Origin: Cervus elaphus
Lineage: Eukaryota > Chordata > Mammalia > Artiodactyla > Cervidae
Direction: 5' to 3'
Length of the DNA stretch: 64,000 bases
Assembly (NCBI RefSeq): GCF_910594005.1
Contig: NC_057841.1
Coordinates: forward strand, 10,587,001 to 10,651,000
Below are positions 34,736 to 45,514 of the stretch, one piece after another. Positions within the stretch are counted from its first letter, which is position 1. Each line of letters starts with the position of its first letter. The translations under genes and the position numbers were made by a program. The notes below the pieces were generated by a model, which was not told the DNA's origin, did not search any database, and saw only the letters and a program-made list of their open reading frames with translations.

Positions 34736-35389
34736 TAATGCCAAAAAAAAAAGAAAAATATGTTCGCAATCTAAATCATTTAGATGCATTTAGAGGATTA
34801 ACTTGTTAAACGTATGAAAACTTTATCTGTTAGGAAAATTAATATTTAAAGAGTAATCTGATTTAGGAGGCTTTTTACTAGAATAGAGGACATACTATAA
34901 GATAATATTTTTGTTAATATAGGTTACTGAAGTTATCTATAGGGAACCAAATGAAGTTTTTTAAAAATTCAAAATTAAATGTAATATCAACAGGTATATA
35001 ATTTTACTCATGTATTATAGTGATTTTCTTTCATATCCTGTTTGTTAATAGAGAGAGTTAAATATAAAATCATTTCCATATTTTGTGGGCATATTTGAAG
35101 AGGTAAATATCTTGTTTAATGAAGAGAGTTGGAAAATTATGAAATAATTGCTGTTCCACAAGACTGCAAAATTAACCTGGTTTTATTTTAACCTAATTAT
35201 GTTGAATACATCCCCAGATTCTTTGGAAATACTAAATTGCAAATGATTTTATACCAAGTATAGCAAAATATGAACTCCACACCAGCCTTGGGGACTGTAA
35301 CTTACTCAAAAAATTGACTCCTGAATCTTATTATGGAAATAAAGGAATTTCTAACAAAAAAAATAAAAATAGCTTTATGTTCACAGCAA
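34736..35389. other. AT-rich non-coding stretch
   Basis: Apart from A-rich sequence next to the L1 tail, nothing is recognised. Confidence 0.45.
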
Positions 35390-36188
35390 AATGTAGAGGT
35401 AGGAACAGAGGTTTCCTGTATATTTATGGTTTCACATTATTATTGTTAATATTATCAATACACCCAGCAGAGGGGCATGGTTGTTCCAACTGATGGACCT
35501 ACACAGACACACCATTGTCACCCAAACACTACAGTTTACATAGAGTTCACTCTTGGTGAACATCCTATGGTTTTGGGCTAATGTGCAATGACATGTATCT
35601 ATCATTATGGTTGAAAAAGAATAGTTTTACTTCCCTGAAAATCCTCTGTGCTCTGCCTGTTCATCCTCTGCCCTCCACACACACGAATCTCTGACAATAA
35701 CTGATCTTTTTATTGTCTCCATAATTTTGCCTTTTCCAGAATGTCATATACTTGGAATCACAGAGTTTGTAGCCTTTCCACATTGGATTCTTTCAATTAC
35801 GAATATACATTTAGGTTTTCTCTGTGTCTTTTCATGGATTGATAGTTTCTTTTTAACTTCTAATAACAGTCCATTATCTGACTACAATACAGTTTATGTA
35901 TCTGTTTAGCTACTAAAGGACATTTTGGTGGCCTTTAAGTTTGGGCAATTACAAATAAAGCTGCTATTAACATTTGTGGTCAGGTTTTTTGTGTGGACAT
36001 GGATTTTCAACTGCTTTGGGTAAATACCAAGGAATATAATTGCTGGGTTTTATGGTGAGAGTATGTTTAGTGATCAACTCTCTTCCAAGGTAATTGTACC
36101 ATTTTGCGTTCCAAGCAGTGGGGAATCAGAATTCCTGCTGCTCCTCATCCTGGACAGCATTTGCTGATGACTATGTTCTGAAGTTTTT

Positions 36189-36385
36189 GTTTAGTGGCTC
36201 AGTCATGCCTGACTTTTGCGAGACCATGGACTGTAGCCTTCCAGGCTCCTCTGTTCATGGGATTTCCCTGCCAAGAATATTGGAGTGGGTTGCCATTTCC
36301 TTTTCCAGGGGATTTTCCCAACTCAGGAATCAAAAAAACTGCATTGACAGATGTATTCTTTACCACTGAGCCACCAGGGAAGCCC
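36189..36385 (-). mobile_element. Bov-tA SINE nested in L1
   Basis: Left 'tggctcagtcatgcctgac', right 'actgagccaccagggaagcc'. The B box region is damaged ('aggaatcaaaaaaact'). L1 sequence resumes directly after it. Confidence 0.94.
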
Positions 36386-36407
36386 ATTCTGGATTTTGGC
36401 CATTCTA

Positions 36408-36956
36408 AGAGACACTTACTCCTTGGAAGAAAAGTTATGACCAACCTAGAGAGCATACTAAAAAGCAGAGAACATTACTTTGCCAACAAAGATCTGTCTA
36501 GCCAGGGCTATGGTTTTTCCAGTGGTCATGTATGGATGTGAGTGTTGGACTATAAAGAAAGCTAAGCACCGAAGAATTGATGCTTTTGAACTGTGGTGTT
36601 GGAGAAGACTCTTGAGAGACCCTTGGACTGTAAGGAGATCCAGCCAGTCCATCCTAAAGGAAATCAGTCCTGAATATTCATTGGAAGGACTGATGCTGAA
36701 GCTGAAGCTCCAATACTTTGGCCACCTGATGCAAAGAACTAACTTATTTGAAAAGACCCTGATGCTGGGAAAGATTGAAGGCAGGAGGAGAAGGGGACGA
36801 CAGAGGATGAGATGGTTAGATGGCATCACCGACTCAAAGGACATGAGTTTGAGTAAACTCCAGGAGTTGGTGATGGACAGGGAGGCCTAGCGTGCTGTAG
36901 TCCATGGGGTCGCAAAGAGTCAGACACGGCTGAGTGACTGAACTGACTGAACTGAA
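36408..36956 (+). mobile_element. BovB LINE 3' end nested in L1
   Basis: Begins at 'gacacttactccttggaag' in the C-terminal coding region and runs to 'ctgaactgactgaactgaa'. Host L1 reads 'ggccattctaa' on the left and 'aggtcttcagtggtatcc' on the right, so the two halves rejoin. The frame 36480-36890 is the BovB C-terminus. Confidence 0.95.
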
Positions 36957-37216
36957 AAGGTCTTCAGTGGTATCCCATGGCTTTAATAGTTTTAGTCTGT
37001 ATTTCTCTGATAACACAATATGAAACATCTTTTTATATGCTTATTTTGCCACTTGTATCTTCTTTGGTGCCTGTCACAGTCTTTGGCAATTATTTCAATC
37101 AGATTATTTGTTTCATTATTGTTGAATTTTAAGTATCCCTTGTGTATTTCGAATAATAGTCCTTTATCAGATACGTCTTTTGAAAATACTTTCTCCCAGT
37201 CTGTGGCTTGATAAAA

Positions 37217-37490
37217 GGTTCAAGTATTCATCTAAAAGACTGATGCTGAAGCTTGAATACTTTGACCACCAGATGCGAAGTGCCAACACATTGGAAAAGA
37301 CCTTGATACTGGCAAAGACTGAGGGCAGGAGGAGAAGTGGGTGACAGAGGATGAGATGGTTGGATGGCATCACCAACACAATGGACATGAATTTGAGCTA
37401 ACGCCAGGAGAGAGTGAAGGACAGAGAAGCCTGGGGTGCTACAGTCCACAGGGTCGCAGAGATTCTGACATGACTTAGTGACTGAACAGC
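37217..37490 (+). mobile_element. BovB LINE 3' end
   Basis: From 'gttcaagtattcatctaaaa' (diverged) through 'atgagatggttggatggcat' to 'gacttagtgactgaacagc'. More diverged than the copy at 36408. It abuts the last recognisable L1 word. Confidence 0.92.
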
Positions 37491-38501
37491 AAGAACAGTA
37501 AGATGGCCATGTTGGGAGCCCAGAGAGATACCCGCCAGTTGATGGTGTATAAATGTTCATGCATCTCGTTCCGGCCAAGAAATCTGCCTGCACGGTGAGG
37601 AGCTAGAATGTTGTTGCTATTGTTGCATTCAGCTTCCATTAGCATGTGGAACTTTTTTTTTCCTTATGAACTTCATCATAGAGACCCATGTCTACGACAC
37701 TTTCCATGGAATTTAGGCTGAGGAATTAATACCTGAACACATGCATTCATCCAGGACAAGGACACACAAAATGAAGGCAGAGTTAATGGAAGAATGAAAC
37801 AAAGGAACTGTGCAATAATACACCTGGTCTCTTATTTCCCTCTAGACACATTTTCATATGAGATGGGATCTTTCTTATGCAACATTCCAGTTTTAGAAAG
37901 ATGCCCTATTCCTTGCAGATGATAGCTTCATTCATACAATTCAATTCTGATTAATTTTTAACTAAAAGATAGTACATTCCTTTATGGGAAAACACAATAA
38001 AATATTCCTTTATTCTGCCTCCTCTGGAGGGAAATTTAACAAAATACTTACATATTTTTTTATTTCCCTCAGAGATATTTCTTCCTCTATGTCAGTGTAA
38101 CTTTACAATTAATTAAGAGCAAAGGAAAGATGTATTCAAAAAGTGACTTGTAAAATTTCTGTTTACTTGGAAAGTACTGCAAACTGTTTTCTTTGTTGTT
38201 GTCTTTCATTTTTAATATGGCTGCTGCAGAGTAATCACAAGAATTTTCTGGCTTTACCTTCTTCCTGGGAACAGCATTCAGGTGCTAAGGTCATCTGCTG
38301 GTCAAAGGAAAAGTTACTTTAGTTACAGTCTTCAGAAGCAGCAACTATCATTGAAAGCTTTCCTGGTAGAGTTTAATGGCCTCAGAACATGCAATTTGTT
38401 AGCGATTCTGCAGTATGGAAGAGAAAAGGTACTTCAAACGTTATGTGTGTGGTGGTGTATTTGGTGAGACTTATTTCAGACATTAAACTAGTTTCTTTCT
38501 T
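37491..38501. other. Non-coding stretch
   Basis: Sequence right after the BovB (37500-37660) is less AT-rich and could be an unnamed repeat. The rest is AT-rich with nothing recognised. The old L1 does not visibly resume. Confidence 0.4.
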
Positions 38502-38703
38502 TGTGAGTCGCTCAGTCATTTTTGACTCTTTGCCACCCTATGGACTGAGCCTGCCAGGCTCCTCTGTCCATGGATTTCCCAGACAAGTATACTGGACTGG
38601 GTTGCCATTCCCTTCTCCAGGGGATCTTCTCTACCCAGGGATCAAATCCAGATCTCCTGCACTGCAGGCAGATTCTTAACCATTCAAGTCATCAGGGGAG
38701 CCC
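38502..38703 (-). mobile_element. Bov-tA SINE
   Basis: Left 'gtgagtcgctcagtcattt', right 'cattcaagtcatcaggggag'. The B box complement reads 'gggatcaaatcc'. Near full length. Confidence 0.94.
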
Positions 38704-39300
38704 ATAAGATTTCCATTTGTAAAAGTAAAGTGGTATTTGAACATTTGCATAAAAATATTGCATCTTGGGATTCCAACACATTTATTTTTACACACGAAAA
38801 AGTATAATCGCCATCCAGGAATTCACTGCTTGTTTTATCCTACTGCTTAAATATATGAAAAGTTAACAGTGTAGAAAACAAAGTTCAGTGATGAAAATGA
38901 GTTCAACAGGGCACCCTCTCCACGAAGAAATAAAAAGCAATTTGGACCTAGTGAGTGTGCAGAATATGACTTATGCCATGAATTCCTGGATAATTTGCAA
39001 CGTTTCATTAACTTTATCAAAGATCCTTTTTAAGAAAACTAAAACCTTTTCTGAAAATATTTCTCCTGTTCAGCTGAAAAAGACTGTACTTAGATACTTT
39101 ATTTTGGCTTGATTTTTCACTAGTAGAATTGATTTTCTCTCTTTGTTTTTAATTGGAGATTCCAGCAAAAGCCATTTTGCCACACAAATATACTCGTGTG
39201 GCAGAGCCTGCCTCAGTAAGAAAGTGACATGTAGTTTTGAGAATATTTGGTATTATCTGCTTTGTTCTCATTATTTAGATTTGAGTAAGCCCTCATGTGA
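38704..39300. other. AT-rich non-coding stretch
   Basis: Nothing recognisable; the frame 38888-39112 has no known relative. Confidence 0.4.
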
Positions 39301-39498
39301 TTTGGCATAGTGGTAAAAAATCTGCCTGACAATCCAGGAGACATAGGAGACATAGGTTTGATTCTTGGGTTGGGAAGATCCCCTGGAGGAAGAAAGGGCA
39401 ACCCACTCCAGTATTCTTATTTGGAGAATCTCATGGACAGAGGAGTTTGGTGGGCTACAGTTAATGGGGTCACAAAGAGTTGGATATGATTGAACATG
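39301..39498 (+). mobile_element. Bov-tA SINE
   Basis: Head 'tttggcatagtggtaaaaaa', tail 'cacaaagagttggatatgat'. A tandem duplication of 'gagacatag' (about 39339-39356) sits next to the B box, which reads 'ggtttgattct'. Diverged copy. Confidence 0.92.
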
Positions 39499-39584
39499 TA
39501 TGCAAAAATCTGCATTTTTAATTTTAGTATGTATCCCAAATTATCTTTCTAGTGTGTTTTTTGTTTCTTTAATACTACACGAGT

Positions 39585-39735
39585 ACAGTAGACACTTGAA
39601 CAACAAACACTGGTTTGAACTGAGCAGGTCCACTTATATGCAGATCATTTTCAATAAATATAAAGGATACAAAAATACACATGTAAACCATTGTATGCAG
39701 AACTTGTATTCACGTGGGCAGCTTTTCCCTACTTA
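39585..39735 (+). mobile_element. Tigger-type (TcMar) DNA transposon end
   Basis: 'agtagacacttgaacaacaa' then 'tggtttgaactgagcaggtc' and 'cacttatatgcagatc' match the typical terminal sequence of Tigger elements. An A/T-rich internal part follows. Old, short fragment. Confidence 0.7.
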
Positions 39736-39756
39736 GGGACGTGCATGTGTATGTGC

Positions 39757-39875
39757 CAAGTCACTTCAGTTGTGTCTGATTCTTTGCTACCCTATGGACC
39801 ATAGCCTGCCAGGCTCCTCTGTCCATGGGATTCTCCAAGACAAGAGCACTGGAGTGGGTTTCCAGGCCCTCTTCT
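39757..39875 (-). mobile_element. Bov-tA SINE, tail half only
   Basis: From 'caagtcacttcagttgtgtc' to 'ctggagtgggtttccaggcc'. The tRNA-like head is missing. Confidence 0.9.
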
Positions 39876-40627
39876 TACCTAGGCTTAATGTATAGCAAAT
39901 CATTTTACTATTAATGTGAGTTTTAACAGTAAACATAAAACATGGCAAATCACCTGTAAGATACTCATTCTTATAAAAATGAGTATTAGTTATAATACAG
40001 GTACATACATATAGAGTTAAATTTTTCTGAGATTTCAAGAATTTGAATACTTGTTTATCAATAAGCTAAAATGCTGGAAATAAATTCATCAAAACAGATT
40101 CATAATAATTATGATCTCTCTCTCTCTTTTTTCTTAGCAAGGAATCAAGGAGTATGTCATCACATAGGTCAACTTGTCAAAACAAATTCATATGAATCAC
40201 AGATCTTACAACAAGTTAGTCTTTATTAACAATTCACAAACGACCCATGCAATAAAATCCAGACAGAGACCAATCCCTCTTCTCTACTCAAGTTGAGTGT
40301 CCATTAGCCTTATCTTTCAACGTTCTCCCAGCAACCCTCCATCCCCACAGTGTAACATGCCATTTGGTCTTAAGGTCTGTCAGTAACCTGGGATTGTAAA
40401 TTTCTCCAGTGAATTAATATACACTCAAACTTGTAGGAGATAGCAGCTGCTGATTTCATGACTAACTCTTTCTCTTATAAACTAAATTACTTAAACTACG
40501 AAAAAGAGTGAATTTTGACTCATTCATGCTCGATCTGTTTCTCTGACTTTAGCTTTTTTTTTTTTTTTGCCTCTTTTGCAATTGTAATCATAAACAATGG
40601 CCAGTTTCAGAGAATCTTGCTCCTCCA
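39876..40627. other. Non-coding stretch left of the inverted repeat
   Basis: A T run of 16 lies at 40554-40569. About 40190-40550 may be an unnamed old repeat. No coding frame. Confidence 0.35.
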
Positions 40628-40850
40628 CCTATACTAAAAACCTCTAGATTTTATAGTAAAAGTAAGGAGACATTTGACATCTTGAAAGTTTTTAACAGTC
40701 AGGTCATTAGGGCAACCTATTTTTAACTGTGTATACATAGACACAAAAAGTCAATGAGAAGGCTAATGAAGGTTATGCTTGCAAAGGGCACATAAGTCAT
40801 GTGGTTTTGTTACCCAATCCGAGCTCTCCAATGAACCCAAGAGATGCGGT
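40628..40850 (+). repeat. Left arm of a large inverted repeat
   Basis: Outer part (40628-40707) pairs with 41871-41949. Inner part (40708-40850) pairs with about 41095-41240. Shared words include 'gggcacataagtcatgtggt' here against its exact reverse complement 'accacatgacttatgtgccc' on the right. By eye the inner part is about 90 percent identical and the outer part roughly 75-80 percent. Confidence 0.88.
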
Positions 40851-41094
40851 TAAGCTAAAGTCCCCCTGTGGATGGCAGAAAAGAAGAAATTAACACATCC
40901 TCTTGCCTGAGGCTTTCCAGTCTAGGAGATATCTGCAAGGCTAATGGCCTCCTTACTTTGTTTCCTCACCCCCACCTCCCTATCTCAGATCCATAAAAGA
41001 ACCTGGCATCCAGACTCCAGCAAGGTGGCTACTTTGAGACATTAGTCTGCCTTCTTCTCAATCAGCTGACTTTATTCATATTCCTTGCTGCAAC
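40851..41094. other. Central part of the inverted repeat, LTR-like
   Basis: About 245 bases between the arms. It has a pyrimidine-rich run ('cctcacccccacctcccta'), a TATA-like 'tccataaaagaacc', and 'cagactccagcaaggtggct' followed by 'gagacattagtctgcc' and 'ctttattcatattccttgct'. The look is that of a retroviral-type LTR, but I cannot name a family, and there is no clear TG...CA boundary. Confidence 0.35.
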
Positions 41095-41949
41095 ACCTCA
41101 TCTGTTGGGTTCATTGGAGAGTGTGGATTTGGTAATAGAACCACATGACTTATGTGCCCTTTGCAAACACAACCTTCATTAGCCTTCTCACTTGACTTTT
41201 TGTGTCTGTGCATACACCAGTTAAGAATATGTTGCCCTAATGGGAAATAGATGGGGAAACAGTGGAAATAGTGTCAGACTTTATTTTTGGGGGCTCCAAA
41301 ATCACTGCAGATGGTGATTGCAGCCATGAAATTAAAAGACGCTTACTCCTTGGAAGGAAAGTTATGACCAACCTAGATAGCATATTTAAAAGCAGAGACA
41401 TTATTTTGCCAACAAAGGTCCATCTGGTCAAGGCTATGATTTTTCCAGTAGTCATGTATGGTTATGAGAGTTGGACAGTGAAGAAAGCTGAGCGCCAAAG
41501 AATTGATGTTTTGAACTATGGTGTTGGAGAAGACTCTTGAGAGTCCCTTGGACTGCAAGGAGATCCAACCAGTCCATCCTAAAGGAGATCAGTCCTGGGT
41601 GTTCATTGGAAGGACTGATGCTGAAACTCCAATACTTTGGCCATTTCATGCGACGAGTTGACTCATTGGAAAAGACCCTGATGCTGGGAAGGATTGGGGG
41701 CAGGAGGAGAAGGGGACGACAGAGGATGAGATGGCTGGATGGCATCACTGACTTGAAGGACATGGGTCTGGGTAGCTCCAGGAGTTGGTGATGGACAGGG
41801 AGGCCTGGCGTGCTGCGATTTATGGGGTTGCAAAGAGTCAGACATGACTGAGCGACTGAACTGAACTGAATGACCTAATTGCTAAAGACTTCGAGGATGC
41901 CAAATGTTTGCTTACTTTTACTGTCAAGTTTAGAGGCTTTTAATACAGG
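41095..41949 (-). repeat. Right arm of the inverted repeat, split by BovB
   Basis: Inner part 41095-41240 and outer part 41871-41949, with BovB between. Joined across the BovB, the arm reads 'gttgccctaat' then 'gacct', as the reverse complement of the uninterrupted left arm does. The BovB therefore came after the inverted repeat was formed. No clear target-site duplication is seen. Confidence 0.85.
41241..41870 (+). mobile_element. BovB LINE 3' end nested in the inverted repeat
   Basis: Begins at 'gggaaatagatggggaaac' and ends 'gagcgactgaactgaactga'. It is one of the better preserved BovB pieces. A one-base loss near 41511 breaks the C-terminal frame into two (41262-41540 and 41537-41791). 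Confidence 0.95.
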
Positions 41950-43034
41950 TTATATATTATGTTTATACTTGTATTAAATGCTTTTCATTACATTTCAAAT
42001 CAAACTTCTAAATTAAATATTTCAAACTTTCAAATGCTGGTTTGTGATGAATCTATATATTTTCTGTAGCAATTATCTTATGTACTTCTTAACTTCGCCT
42101 TCAGTCACAGTTATAACGCATTCCTTTCCTTTACATTAATAAATATTTCTTCCTTCTAGTATTTTATTCTCAAACTATTACACTAAAAGCAGGAAAAACT
42201 ATTGCTTAAAAAATTTTTTTTTGTCTTTCTGTTATATATCTGATACCTAATCTTATATTAGAAGCGGTAGCTTCTGTAGCTCCTAAGTCTCATGTCATGG
42301 TATATATACTCCTATTATCACTTAATTATGAAGCCTGAGCTGAGAGTTTCAGTGCTAACATTCTAAATTTAGACTTTAAAGTTACCAAAAACTTATACAT
42401 ACTTTAGGAGACAGCATCAGCCTTTGAATTTCAAGTCTCATCACAGGCTCTTAGGATTTCCTCTTCTTAGTAGTTAATTGGCAGTTTCAGTTATGGAAAT
42501 CTATTTTCAAATTCCCTTCCATTTCTTAAGTTAAAATACATGATCAAAAAGGATGGGAGTGTAATAATACCTTAGATTGTCTTGAAATCACTAGTAGGAC
42601 AGAGATGAAGAATAATATGATAGCAACAAGCACAGATTTCAGCTCTGGATCCCAGCTTCCCATCTTTATAATGCTGTGGCCTGGGACAAAATATTATAAC
42701 TTTTCTTTGCTCTGATTTCTTTAATGGTAATTGGTGGTACAAACAGAATTTTACATCAAGGCATTATTGTTCTGATTAAATGAGAGGGTTATTAGTAATA
42801 CCTACTGTCACTTTTCAATTGTTGAACATTTCTTGACCTCTAGGTGAGAAACTTCCACTGCTTATTGGACACGATGTTGTGGCTTATATTAAGAATATTT
42901 ATTTATAAAACCACAATGGGTTTCTGGCAAGAGGCTAATCCATTGCCAAGAAATATTTAGAATAGAGTCCAAGAAAAAATTTGTGGAAAACAATTGATTT
43001 TAGCCTTACAGATCTCCTTTATTCCCTTTATTTA
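41950..43034. other. AT-rich non-coding stretch
   Basis: Nothing recognisable. Confidence 0.45.
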
Positions 43035-43270
43035 TTTTTAATTGTGGTAAGAACACTTAACATGAGATCTACCCTCTTACCAAATATTGACCCGCACAAT
43101 ACAGTATGGTTAATTATAGACACTGTGTTTCCCAGCAGGTCTTTAGAACTTATTCAATTTGCTTTATGGAAGATTTACACCTCTTAAACAGCTCTTTTCC
43201 CCAACCCGCACCCCATACCTGAGCCACTGAATCCACTGTTCTATTCTCTGGATACTGCTCTGGAAATGTA
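43035..43270 (-). mobile_element. Old L1 3' UTR fragment
   Basis: On the plus strand 'aattgtggtaagaacactta', 'acatgagatctaccctctta', 'acaatacagtatggttaatt' and 'gtctttagaacttattcaat' read as the reverse complement of an old L1 3' UTR. Confidence 0.65.
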
Positions 43271-43349
43271 TTTTGGTGTTTACCTACATGGAGGACACTA
43301 AAGGCTGGAAAATACATTGCCCCTTCCTTGTGTCAGCTACCAATTGGAA

Positions 43350-43842
43350 CTTGCCATTGGCACTTGACATCTACCTCTACAGGAATGAAGTCATATGCTG
43401 CTGCAGCCGCTGACTTTCAACACACCCTGAAAGGAGTTCAGGGTGGACAGCAGAAATGAGACACTCTGTGCTCTGGGAAAAAACCCAACAGAACAGGTCT
43501 TTTCAGATAGTTAAATATTTTCAGGAGTCAATTTTATGAGCCCAGCTTTTATATCTTTTTTTTTTTTTTTTTAGAAAAGCACTAAAATCCTTCATGGTGA
43601 CATCTGCTTCTCATGACTAGCAGTAACCTTCATGAGACAAGCAGAAAACTTCTACAAAAAATAAGTACTTGATTGCATGTACTCCCCCTTCACCAAAATC
43701 ACATATATACTGATCTTCCTCTCCTACCTATTTGGAGCGATTGTCAGAGATATCTGAGGTGCTCTCTCCTGGGCTATAGTCCTCATTTTGCCCCAAATAA
43801 AACTTGACTGACAACTGTCATGCTGTCCATTTTTTCAAGCTA
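43350..43842 (+). mobile_element. Retroviral LTR-like segment A
   Basis: Shares long blocks with the segment at 48285-48747: 'ctgaaaggagttcagggtg', 'tgagacactctgtgctc', 'gggctatagtcctcattttg' and 'ccccaaataaaact'. The last blocks, with an 'aataaa' signal shortly before the end, fit the R/U5 part of a retroviral LTR. A poly(T) run (43556-43573) interrupts it. Family not named. Confidence 0.6.
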
Positions 43843-45145
43843 ATGCTTGACCACAAAAAATCCAGATAGACAGTAAAATAATAACTCTTCTTGAACCCAT
43901 TAGAATACTGAGGTTGCTATATTACCAATTGGTTGGATAGATAAAGACATGGGGACCACCCCAAGGCAAGATGGAGCGTGGGCCCTGGACCCTCTGAGGC
44001 AGGGCAGTGAAGGAGCATCTGTCAACTGCCAATCACAGTCTCCCTCCCCAACAGCTTCTCCCTAACAGACAAAAGGTCTCAAGCTGCTGGAGAGAGGGCA
44101 GCTGTCCTCTCATCCCCAGGGCCCAGGTGAAGACCCGTTATGGCTGGGAGAAAGAGAGGAAAAGCACCTTCCACCAGTGGAGAGGAGCGATAAAGCCAAG
44201 TCATGTCCTCATAAAGGCCTCCCAGCAGGAAGCGGGGGCACGCGTCCTACCCCCCTAAGATTACCAAACGTACAAGTCATCGCTGGGTTGTTTCAAGTAA
44301 AAAGGGAAAGTAACCAAGAAAGCTGCACCACAGAGAACCAGGCACACACGAGCCCACGTGACACTGAAATCAGATTACAAGAGAGAGCAAACTTGCCTTC
44401 CCCACTAAGTCTGTAAGGCCTGGGCAGGAGGCAACTGGAGCTCGTCATATGAAGGCATAAAAGAGGAGAAGAAACCACATCTAGGGCAGAGGTACATGGG
44501 GAAGTCAGGAGTAGGATTAAAGAGGAAAAACATCTTTTTCTCATCGGTATTAGATAAAATCAAATTTGAAACCAAATTTGGCTGAAGATAACCACAACAA
44601 GGCCCAAAGCAGCTTAAGGGATGCTGAAATTGGTTCAAACTCCCACAACCATCAGTCAAACAGAAGAAAAGGCATTCACATCCCACTCTTCTTCTCAGCC
44701 ATCACTGTTCTGTACACACTGTCCAGCATTCATTGGGAAACGGTGAGTCACGTATATTACTGCGTAATGGAAGATACGTGACTCTACACAGAATAATATC
44801 AGTTTCCTTCAGACAGTATACCCAGACCTACAACAAGCATAGGAAGGACTTAATAAACGCTATTGAAAAAAATGACTGTAAATTATATGAAAATGGATAT
44901 TTTCCAGCATTTCCTCATTGCTGTACAGTTTCAGAAACAAAATGATACATAACAAATCATAAAAATACTAACATCAGTTTTACTATCAAAAGTTCTTACC
45001 ACTAATATTTTTTTCTTTAAGAAACTATTAGACTTACACCTGATATAATAAACAATATGCTTTCTTTTATTAAAAATGAGACCACACAACCTATTATTTC
45101 TATTTTATTGTATTGATTATAAGGGGTTCAAGTTACATATTCTCT
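43843..45145. other. GC-richer unassigned block next to LTR-like segment A
   Basis: About 43950-44480 is clearly richer in G and C than its surroundings, with purine-rich words and intact CpGs. Several frames are open on both strands (44007-44258, 44293-44544, 44405-44686, 44733-44945). None shows a motif I can assign. Its position beside an LTR-like segment makes degenerate endogenous retroviral leader or internal sequence one possible reading. From about 44790 it is AT-rich again. Confidence 0.3.
44745..44784. other. Compound hairpin with an AP-1-like site
   Basis: 'gagtcacgtat' (44745-44755) pairs perfectly with 'atacgtgactc' (44774-44784). Inside, 'attac' (44756-44760) pairs with 'gtaat' (44764-44768) around a 3-base loop, leaving a 5-base bulge. 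The left arm overlaps the AP-1 consensus TGAGTCA (44744-44750). Confidence 0.6.
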
Positions 45146-45245
45146 TTGTGTGTGTTACTTGCTCAGGTATGTCCAACTCTTTGTGACGCCATGGACTGTA
45201 GCTCACCAGGCTCTTCTGTCCATGGAATTCCCTAGGCAAAAATAT
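45146..45245 (-). mobile_element. Bov-tA SINE, tail third only
   Basis: 'ttacttgctcaggtatgtcc' to 'tggaattccctaggcaaaaa'. Truncated after about 100 bases. Confidence 0.88.
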
Positions 45246-45310
45246 ATTCTCATTAGCAATAACTATTTTTACCTTGAGTTTTGAAAACGATTGTAGAGTT
45301 TTTATCTTAT
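45246..45310. other. Spacer between two SINEs
   Basis: A short AT-rich spacer with nothing recognisable. Confidence 0.4.
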
Positions 45311-45514
45311 TCCAGGTGGTACTAGTGGTAAGGAAGTCATCTGTCAATTCAGGAGATGCAGGAGATGTGGGTTCGATCCCTGGGCCAGGGAGATCCCCTG
45401 CAGGAGATCATGGCTACTCACTCCTGCCTGGAGAATTCCATGGACAGAGGAGCCTGGCAGGCTACTGTCCATAGGGACACAAAGAGTCAGACATGACTGA
45501 AACAACTTAGCACC
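45311..45514 (+). mobile_element. Bov-tA SINE with intact B box
   Basis: Head 'aggtggtactagtggtaag', perfect B box 'ggttcgatccc' at 45370-45380, tail 'gtcagacatgactgaaacaa'. A short deletion is present in the 'ccagtattctt' part. Confidence 0.94.

Larger units (their letters stand above)
35390..37216 (-). mobile_element. Old L1 LINE, minus strand, interrupted by younger elements
   Basis: Reverse-complement L1M-type words run in one consistent order across the interruptions: 'aatcctctgtgctctgcctg', 'ccttttccagaatgtcatat', 'gggtaaataccaaggaatat', 'cattctggattttggccat', then after the insertions 'cagtggtatcccatggc', 'atatgcttattttgccactt', 'aatagtcctttatcagatac' and 'actttctcccagtctgtggc'. A SINE (36189-36385) and a BovB (36408-36956) lie inside; another BovB abuts its right end. 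Confidence 0.85.

Noticed and set aside
41236..41879. 'cctaat' as a target-site duplication of the BovB at 41241
   Set aside because: Removing one copy would delete bases that the opposite arm of the inverted repeat still has, so the match is more likely part of the arm sequence.
44007..44258. Possible exon in the GC-richer block
   Set aside because: Open frames exist on both strands in several phases; no splice signals or known domain support one of them.
44733..44945. Frame beginning Met-Gly-Asn, as if a retroviral gag start
   Set aside because: The first codon is TTG, the downstream peptide has no gag motif I recognise, and the hairpin at 44745-44784 accounts for part of the frame.
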